Assembly (NCBI GenBank): GCA_937907455.1
Contig: CALESQ010000117.1
Coordinates: 1-10,639, forward strand
Direction of reading: 5' to 3'
DNA from: an uncultured Caldilineales bacterium
GTDB lineage: Bacteria; Chloroflexota; Anaerolineae; JAAEKA01
DNA: 10,639 nt
Under the pieces are notes generated by a model. It was not told the origin of the DNA. It saw only the letters and a list, made by a program, of their open reading frames with translations, and searched no databases. Of the stretch, positions 5,293 through 10,639 are shown piece after piece (within the stretch, counting starts at the first letter, position 1; each line of letters starts with the position of its first letter). The position numbers and the translations under genes are program-made.

Positions 5293-7059
5293 ATGGGTTA
5301 CTTATTTCAATGCGCCATTGGACCTGTGCAGGAGTTCATTGCAACTGCGCGGCGCAGTCGTGATCTTTGGTATGGCTCGTGGCTACTGAGTGAATTAGCA
5401 AAATCAGCGGCCAAGGCGATCGCAGATAGCGGCGGACAGCTAATTTTCCCCTCAACCGATGACATAGATCGTGATTTGGCTGCCAAGAGCAAGTTCAATG
5501 CGCCCAACAAAATCGCGGGGGTGATTGCTGGCACGCCCGAAAGTGTGGCAAAAGACGTAGATACGGCCATGCGTAAGCGCCTGCAAGAGATGCGTGAAAA
5601 TGCCTTCAAGGAGCCACAAAGAAGTCCTCTTTTTGATCAACCGTTAGCCAAAGCACAAGTAGATGATCTTATCGAATTTTACTGGGTCGCCGTCCAATTT
5701 CGCAGTGATGCCGAATATGCTGAAGCTCGCCATAAAGCAGAAACGCTCCTGAATGCACGGAAGGCCACACGCGATTTTAAACCGGCTACAGGATACGATA
5801 GACCAAAATCCTCGTTGGACGGTGCGCGCGAATCAGTGATTGCAGAAAAAGCCTACCCAATCCCAAGTGACAATAACACGGAAAAGATGCGTAAGGCGCA
5901 AGCCCTGCATGATCGTTTTCGGGCGCGCCCTGCTGAACGCCTGTCAGGGGTAGACATTTTGAAGCGGTTGGGTGAGCGCAGTGATGAACCTGATTTTCAC
6001 AGCACATCCTACATGGCGGCATTACCTTTCTTGAAACACGTGGATAAAAACTCGAAAGCCGGCAATCAGAAACAGATGCTTGCTGAATTGAAGAAAGTGC
6101 TTTTGGAACAGGGTATCAAATCAGAAGAGGATGAAGGTGACATTCTGTTTACCTCACGGCTGGCGGATTTAATTCCAGATACAGATGACCGAAAGAAAGC
6201 TTTAGACAAAGTCGAAAAGGTTTTCGAAAGGTATGCTGGTAAAGTTCGCCCCAAGCCATATTATGCTCTTTTGGCAGCCGATGGCGACAACATGGGCGTT
6301 GCTATTGATTATCTGACCACCCAGCCAAATCCTCAAGCCCAGCATCGTGACTTGTCGGTGGCGCTTAGCGCGTTTGCTGAGGCAGTTGAACATATCGTCG
6401 AAGATAACGGAGGCGTACTAATCTATTCTGGTGGTGATGATGTGTTGGCCTATCTGCCGCTCCATACAGTTTTACACTGCGCAAATGCGTTGGCAGGAGA
6501 ATTTGCAACGACTTTGGCCGCTTTCAAGACAGAAAAAGGCGTTTCACCCACTCTTTCGACCGGGATCGTTGTAGCTCATCATCTGGAACCATTGTCCGAT
6601 GTACTTGAACTAGCACGCGGCGCAGAGCGAGCTGCAAAGGCTGTCCCTGGTAAACACGGATTGGCCATTACCGTTAGCAAACGCAGCGGTGTTGATCGCA
6701 CAGTCCAGGATAAACGTGCTGATTTAAGTTTGCGCATAGAGGAAATGATCAATTGGCAACGTAATGGATCAATTTCCGCCGGTATTGCCTACGAGTTACA
6801 AAATCTGGATCGCAGACTCAGCCACTCATGTGTACCCAAAGAAGCGATTACGGCTGAAGCTTTACGCATTATCGCGCGCAAGCGTGAAAAGGGCGGCCAG
6901 CAGAAAGCAGATGACCAGATCGAGAAACGATTAAAGCAGTGGTTAGAATTAGACAAGAAAGATATCCTGCAGGAATTAGCGTTTGAATTGATCACTGCTG
7001 ATCTTTTCGCTGATGCGCTTGATATGGCCGAAGGCAAATCCAAGGAGGATAACCAATGA
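5293..7059 (+). CDS. cmr2: Cas10/Cmr2, HD-less, with intact cyclase GGDD
   Basis: The large subunit of the Cmr complex. On target RNA binding its palm domains convert ATP to cyclic oligoadenylates. From the ATG at 5293 the protein has 588 residues. It opens directly with the Cmr2 segment GPVQEFIATARRSRDLW (10-26), so the N-terminal HD nuclease domain that precedes this segment in full-length Cmr2 is missing; full-length members are usually well over 700 residues. Next come the Cas10 motif DGARES (176-181), the first-metal motif AADGDNMG (328-335, Asp330/Asp332) and GGDD (380-383) in IYSGGDDVLA. A helical C-terminal domain follows (about 470-588). I see no four-cysteine zinc site between the palms. 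An in-frame ATG at 5287 is too close to the SD. The stop overlaps the cmr3 start (ATGA). Expected outcome: cOA signalling without Cas10 DNA cleavage. Confidence 0.94.
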   Translation: MGYLFQCAIGPVQEFIATARRSRDLWYGSWLLSELAKSAAKAIADSGGQLIFPSTDDIDRDLAAKSKFNAPNKIAGVIAGTPESVAKDVDTAMRKRLQEMRENAFKEPQRSPLFDQPLAKAQVDDLIEFYWVAVQFRSDAEYAEARHKAETLLNARKATRDFKPATGYDRPKSSLDGARESVIAEKAYPIPSDNNTEKMRKAQALHDRFRARPAERLSGVDILKRLGERSDEPDFHSTSYMAALPFLKHVDKNSKAGNQKQMLAELKKVLLEQGIKSEEDEGDILFTSRLADLIPDTDDRKKALDKVEKVFERYAGKVRPKPYYALLAADGDNMGVAIDYLTTQPNPQAQHRDLSVALSAFAEAVEHIVEDNGGVLIYSGGDDVLAYLPLHTVLHCANALAGEFATTLAAFKTEKGVSPTLSTGIVVAHHLEPLSDVLELARGAERAAKAVPGKHGLAITVSKRSGVDRTVQDKRADLSLRIEEMINWQRNGSISAGIAYELQNLDRRLSHSCVPKEAITAEALRIIARKREKGGQQKADDQIEKRLKQWLELDKKDILQELAFELITADLFADALDMAEGKSKEDNQ

Positions 7060-8249
7060 CCATTTGGTTGATTGAGCCGCGCGATCCACTTATTTTCCGC
7101 GATGGTAAGCCTTTTACTGTAAGCCCTGGCGCACGCGCGCAAACCCTGAGCTTCCCTATGCCCGCAACCATCGCCGGCGCGATGCGGACGCATGCCGGAC
7201 GAAACACATCAGGTCATTTTGATGTACATCGCATCAGCGAATTAATGAGAAATTGGGTGCGCGGCCCCTTGTTAGTTGAGTTGGATCAAGAGGGTGGTAT
7301 CAGAGATTGGCTTTTTCCTGCGCCTTCCGATGCCTTGCTGCTCAAACATGATTCCGACGATAAAGAACGTGCCCATATCGTGCCGTTGACCGTGGTTGAT
7401 GCACCATCGGACGCAATGTCTAACCTGCCTGATGATCTGGCATTGGTAGCACCAATCGAGTATGCCAATCAAAAAACGCATCCCAAAGCGCCAGCCTTTT
7501 GGCGATGGGAGGCTTATCAGGCGTGGCTGGTCGAGCCTAAGGCACAGGATGCTCACTTAGACGTTCACGGACATCCCGGACCCGGACGGGAAACCCGCAC
7601 ACGTCTTGGCGTGAATCCTGACACCTACACTGCAAAGGACGGGGCGTTATTCGTAACCAGCGGTTTGGAGTTTGTTCATGCGCCACAGGAAAAGGAAATC
7701 AGCTATCCGAAACTCGACAGAGTTCAAACCTTTGGCTTGGTGGTAGAAACGGATGCTTTGCTCCAGGACGGACTGGATTTTCTGGGTCGAGAACGGCGGG
7801 TAGCACACTGGAAGTCCTTGCCCAGTCAAATACCGAAATGCCCTGCCGAAGTGCGTCGTAAAATTGCCAAGAGCAAGTATTGTCGCTTAATTCTGGCAAC
7901 TCCAGCGGTGTTTGATCAAGGCTACTTGCCAGATACGAGGAAATTTTCCCGATCAGGCGTTGCTGTGACTGTTCAAGCGTTGGTCAATTCGCGCTATCAA
8001 GTTGTATCAGGATGGGACTACGAAAAAAATCGCCCCAAACCAACCCGACGTCTGGCTCCTGCCGGCAGCGTGTACTTCCTGAAGTTGGATGGCAGCGAAG
8101 ATGCCATTGATCACTTTATAGACGAAGTTTGGCTGCAAGCGGTCAGCGACGATGAACAAGCACGACGAGATGGATTTGGTCTGGCGCTGTTGGGTGTCTG
8201 GGACGGAGTACCCCGACCATTGATCTATCAAGAGGAGATTGCAAGATGA
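7056..8249 (+). CDS. cmr3: Cmr complex subunit Cmr3 (RAMP, crRNA 5' end)
   Basis: Cmr3 is the Cas5-like RAMP that, with Cmr2, holds the 5' handle of the crRNA. The 397-residue protein starts with the typical MTIWLIEPRDPLIFRDGKPF (1-20), followed by the GARAQTLSFPMPATIAGAMR region (25-44). A middle block has RTRLGVNPDTYTAKDGALF (181-199). The C-terminal RAMP half has APAGSVYFLKLDG (334-346) and the glycine loop DGFGLALLGVWDG (372-384). AAGGAGG (7042-7048) stands 7 nt before the ATG, inside the end of cmr2. Both ends overlap neighbours by ATGA, so translation is tightly coupled. Confidence 0.94.
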   Translation: MTIWLIEPRDPLIFRDGKPFTVSPGARAQTLSFPMPATIAGAMRTHAGRNTSGHFDVHRISELMRNWVRGPLLVELDQEGGIRDWLFPAPSDALLLKHDSDDKERAHIVPLTVVDAPSDAMSNLPDDLALVAPIEYANQKTHPKAPAFWRWEAYQAWLVEPKAQDAHLDVHGHPGPGRETRTRLGVNPDTYTAKDGALFVTSGLEFVHAPQEKEISYPKLDRVQTFGLVVETDALLQDGLDFLGRERRVAHWKSLPSQIPKCPAEVRRKIAKSKYCRLILATPAVFDQGYLPDTRKFSRSGVAVTVQALVNSRYQVVSGWDYEKNRPKPTRRLAPAGSVYFLKLDGSEDAIDHFIDEVWLQAVSDDEQARRDGFGLALLGVWDGVPRPLIYQEEIAR

Positions 8250-9511
8250 GAACCCCGCAAGAATCACCGCCCGATGTAAGTCGGCAAGCTGACGATAAGC
8301 TAGTTACTCAGACGCGACACTACAAAGTGATTACTCCCTTGTTTGGCGGCGGCGTCACGCCGGGCGAGGCTGACCCGATCACCGTCGTACGCGCTACGGA
8401 AGTGCGCGGTCATCTGCGTTTCTGGTGGCGCGCGACAAACGCTTGGCGTTTCAAAACTGTAGCCGAATTGAAGCTTAAGGAAGGACGACTGTGGGGTAAC
8501 ACAGAAACACCTTCACAAATTATAATTAACATTCCTACGAAAGACATCAATCCAGGTAGAGCAGAAATTGCCTTCCGTGTTGCACGTGAGAGTGGTAAGG
8601 CTAAGACCATTCCATCGCCAAACATCGCGCCCTACGCTGCTTTTCCTTTTCTGCCTGACAAAACCGAACTGAAACGTATAGGATGGGAATCAGAAGCAGT
8701 ACTCATCAACGTGGCTTTTACACTAGATTTGCAATATCCCCAAAATATACAAACTGACGTTGAAAGCGCTTTGTGGGCCTGGGAAACATTTGGCGGTATC
8801 GGGGCGCGCACTCGAAGAGGATTTGGAGCGCTACAGTGGCTTGATCAGCCACATCCTATGCCTGTACAGACCAATCGCCTAGAAAGCTACCTCCGAGATA
8901 AGTTAGGCAAAATGACGACGCGAGAGAATAAAATACAGGACATACCATCTGTTGGTCAGCAGATGAGATTCAGAGTTACGCAGCCATTCGACAATCCTAT
9001 CGAGGCTTGGAAACATATAATCAATGAGCTTTATAAATTTCGTCAAGCTCGATATGATAAAAAATTCGGTCTTAGCAAATGGCCGGAGGCTAACGAAATA
9101 AGACGATTATTCGGTATAAACGCAAAGTTGCCTGAGGGTGAAACCTCAGTGAGACTGGTCCAGAAATTTCCTAGGGCTGTATTTGGTTTACCAATCAATT
9201 TTCACATGCCCCACGATTCAGTCATTTCCGAAGATCTCACTTTGGAAGGAGTACCTAATGACAAGCTGGACAGAAAGTATGATCGGCTTGCCAGCCCTCT
9301 CATTTTACGACCTCTAGCTTGCGCAGGTGGCAAATACGTAGGGCTTGCAGTCATCTTAAATGCGCCTACAGTACCACCGTGTGGACTTCGACTCAAAGGA
9401 GCTCAGGGCAACCCTCAAGTCACAGAGCGACTTACTCTCAGTGAAGCACGCCAAATCGAACCACTCGGTGACACCACTGATGTATTGCAAAAATTTCTGA
9501 ACTCACTCTAA
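8246..9511 (+). CDS. cmr1: Cmr complex subunit Cmr1 (RAMP)
   Basis: Cmr1 caps the crRNA 3' end of the Cmr filament with Cmr6. The 421-residue protein has the Cmr1 opening HYKVITPLFGGG (25-36) and VRGHLRFWWRA (53-63), and a RAMP glycine-rich loop FGGIGARTRRGFGAL (182-196). The second RAMP half is less distinctive. The gene starts in the ATGA overlap with cmr3, with GAGGAG upstream. From about codon 70 onward (after about 8450) the DNA becomes visibly more AT-rich, with many AGA and ATA codons, unlike the start of the gene and the flanking cmr genes. This may mark recombination or transfer of part of the gene. The frame is unbroken. Confidence 0.92.
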   Translation: MRTPQESPPDVSRQADDKLVTQTRHYKVITPLFGGGVTPGEADPITVVRATEVRGHLRFWWRATNAWRFKTVAELKLKEGRLWGNTETPSQIIINIPTKDINPGRAEIAFRVARESGKAKTIPSPNIAPYAAFPFLPDKTELKRIGWESEAVLINVAFTLDLQYPQNIQTDVESALWAWETFGGIGARTRRGFGALQWLDQPHPMPVQTNRLESYLRDKLGKMTTRENKIQDIPSVGQQMRFRVTQPFDNPIEAWKHIINELYKFRQARYDKKFGLSKWPEANEIRRLFGINAKLPEGETSVRLVQKFPRAVFGLPINFHMPHDSVISEDLTLEGVPNDKLDRKYDRLASPLILRPLACAGGKYVGLAVILNAPTVPPCGLRLKGAQGNPQVTERLTLSEARQIEPLGDTTDVLQKFLNSL

Positions 9512-9525
9512 AGGAACATTCCATC

Positions 9526-10386
9526 ATGCAAGCTAAACTACTCCTCATTCATGCTCTCTCTCCACTCCATGCCGGCACTGGACAGGGTGTAGGCGTGATT
9601 GATCTGCCAATCGCGCGCGAAAAGGCAACAGGCATTCCATTCTTACCCGGCTCCTCCATCAAAGGCGTGTTGCGCGACGCTTGCCCGAACGACAAGAGGA
9701 TCGCAGTCTTTGGCCCGGACACGGACCATGCCGAAGATCATGCTGGTTCCGTTCAATTTGCAGATGCCCGCCTGCTTTTGCTGCCCGTACGCAGTCTTGC
9801 CGGAACGTTTGCCTGGGTCACGTCACCCCTTCTCCTGCAACGCTTCAAGCGCGACACAAACGAAGCCAACAACCTGCGCGCCCCAGCCAACATACCCCAG
9901 CCAACAGACGAGAAAGTCTGTGTCGTAGCAAACGAAAATTGCGGCATCACGCTTGAACATAAAAAGCAGCAAGCAGTCATACTGGAAGATTTGTTGCTGA
10001 CGCCAGAGCTCAATGCGGATGCAAAGCTCTGGGCTGGCTGGTTGAGTAGCCACCTTTTTCCCGGCGACACCTTCTGGGAAAAGGCACTTCAAGCTCGCCT
10101 GTGTATCGTTCATGATAATGTACTGAGTTTTCTGGTACAAACTGCCACCGAAATTACGGCGCGCATCAAGCTTGATGATAAAAAGAAAACAGTAGAACGC
10201 GGCGCTTTATGGTATGAAGAAACATTACCAGCAGAAACTGTACTCGCTGGCCTTGTAGTTGCTTCACCGGTAAAAGCCACCGCTGAAGAAGTTTTTGGTG
10301 TTGTTGGTGATCTCGCCAAAGATGCGCTGCAATTCGGCGGAAACGCCACAGTAGGCAGGGGCCTGTGTCGCCTGCGCCTGCTCTGA
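9526..10386 (+). CDS. cmr4: Cmr complex backbone RNase Cmr4
   Basis: Cmr4 is the Cas7-like backbone subunit, present in several copies, that cuts target RNA at 6-nt steps. The 286 residues match the usual length. The N-terminal pattern HAGTGQGVGVIDLPIARE (15-32) carries Asp26, the same position as the catalytic Asp known for Cmr4, followed by the family motif FLPGSSIKGVLRD. The later segment GALWYEETLP and the C-terminal glycine loop FGGNATVGRGLCRL also fit. AGGAA stands upstream of the ATG in the 14-bp gap after cmr1. The intact Asp26 means the complex should retain target RNA cleavage. Confidence 0.96.
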   Translation: MQAKLLLIHALSPLHAGTGQGVGVIDLPIAREKATGIPFLPGSSIKGVLRDACPNDKRIAVFGPDTDHAEDHAGSVQFADARLLLLPVRSLAGTFAWVTSPLLLQRFKRDTNEANNLRAPANIPQPTDEKVCVVANENCGITLEHKKQQAVILEDLLLTPELNADAKLWAGWLSSHLFPGDTFWEKALQARLCIVHDNVLSFLVQTATEITARIKLDDKKKTVERGALWYEETLPAETVLAGLVVASPVKATAEEVFGVVGDLAKDALQFGGNATVGRGLCRLRLL

Positions 10387-10396
10387 GGAGGCGATT

Positions 10397-10627
10397 ATGA
10401 TGCAAACACGTGAACAGAAATATGCGAAAGATGTCTATATCCAGGTGCATGAAGTCTGGGCTAGCGGTGAGAATTACTACAAGAAATACGGTTCAATGGC
10501 GCACAAACTTCCCATTCTCGTACGACAAGCTGGTTTGGCGCAAGCTTTGGCCTTTGCCGATACACGCAAACCGGCGGCACAGCACAAACTCAGTAGTTCA
10601 CGATTTGGCCTGAAAGGCGTTAGCTGA
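10397..10627 (+). CDS. cmr5: Cmr complex small subunit Cmr5, apparently frameshifted and cut by the edge
   Basis: Cmr5 is the small helical subunit that lines the Cmr filament beside Cmr4. The start MMQTREQKYAKDVY and the core YGSMAHKLPILVRQAGLAQALAFA (about 30-53) are typical. The frame then ends after only 76 residues, whereas Cmr5 is normally about 120 or more. Just past AQHKL (near 10590) the +1 frame reads VVHDLA, a stop (10611-10613), then KALAEVSR to the edge, which looks more like the expected helix than SSSRFGLKGVS in the annotated frame. A frameshift near 10590 plus an in-frame stop, or sequencing errors, would explain this. SD GAGGAGG is 5-6 nt from the first ATG and 8-9 nt from the second (10400); either could be used. 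Confidence 0.8.
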   Translation: MMQTREQKYAKDVYIQVHEVWASGENYYKKYGSMAHKLPILVRQAGLAQALAFADTRKPAAQHKLSSSRFGLKGVS

Positions 10628-10639
10628 AGTTTCCAGAAG

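Overview
The window is a type III-B (Cmr) CRISPR-Cas locus from a bacterium, seen almost edge to edge. Overall base composition is moderately GC-rich, with strong Shine-Dalgarno (SD) sites and sigma70-like promoters. The mix of a reverse transcriptase next to Cas1, a CARF protein with a LuxR-type HTH, and an ATPase fused to Csx3 suggests Chloroflexota or a similar environmental lineage, but the sequence alone does not fix the taxon.

Layout, left to right. Positions 1-500 hold no convincing gene, but carry a near-consensus promoter firing leftward (392-420), a plausible CRISPR leader promoter for an array lying beyond the left edge. Positions 501-2854 (minus strand) are the adaptation module, transcribed reverse transcriptase, then cas1, then cas2. 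Upstream of it, on the same strand (3003-4169), is a P-loop ATPase whose C-terminal half looks like two Csx3-type modules. Divergent from that, 30 bp away, is a CARF protein with a C-terminal LuxR/GerE HTH (4200-5075, plus strand). A 217-bp gap (5076-5292) is rich in inverted repeats and a candidate promoter. It leads into the effector operon cmr2(cas10)-cmr3-cmr1-cmr4-cmr5 (5293 to the right edge). cmr6 and the rest of cmr5 would lie outside.

How the parts may work together. Cas10/Cmr2 here has no HD nuclease domain but keeps both palm aspartate motifs, including GGDD. The complex should therefore cut target RNA (Cmr4 Asp26) and make cyclic oligoadenylate (cOA), without Cas10 DNA cleavage. 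The two accessory genes between the modules both carry cOA-related folds: a CARF domain joined to a DNA-binding HTH, and Csx3-like domains joined to an ATPase. No CARF nuclease is visible in the window. The simplest reading is a cOA-sensing transcriptional circuit sitting between the interference operon and an RNA-capable (RT-Cas1-Cas2) spacer acquisition operon. That circuit is an inference; the gene identities are well supported.

Oddities: possible tandem, partly degenerate Csx3 modules; mutually exclusive hairpins just ahead of the cmr2 SD; a 13-bp stem structure in the same leader; a shift to AT-rich codon use inside cmr1; and a probable frameshift in cmr5 close to the right edge.
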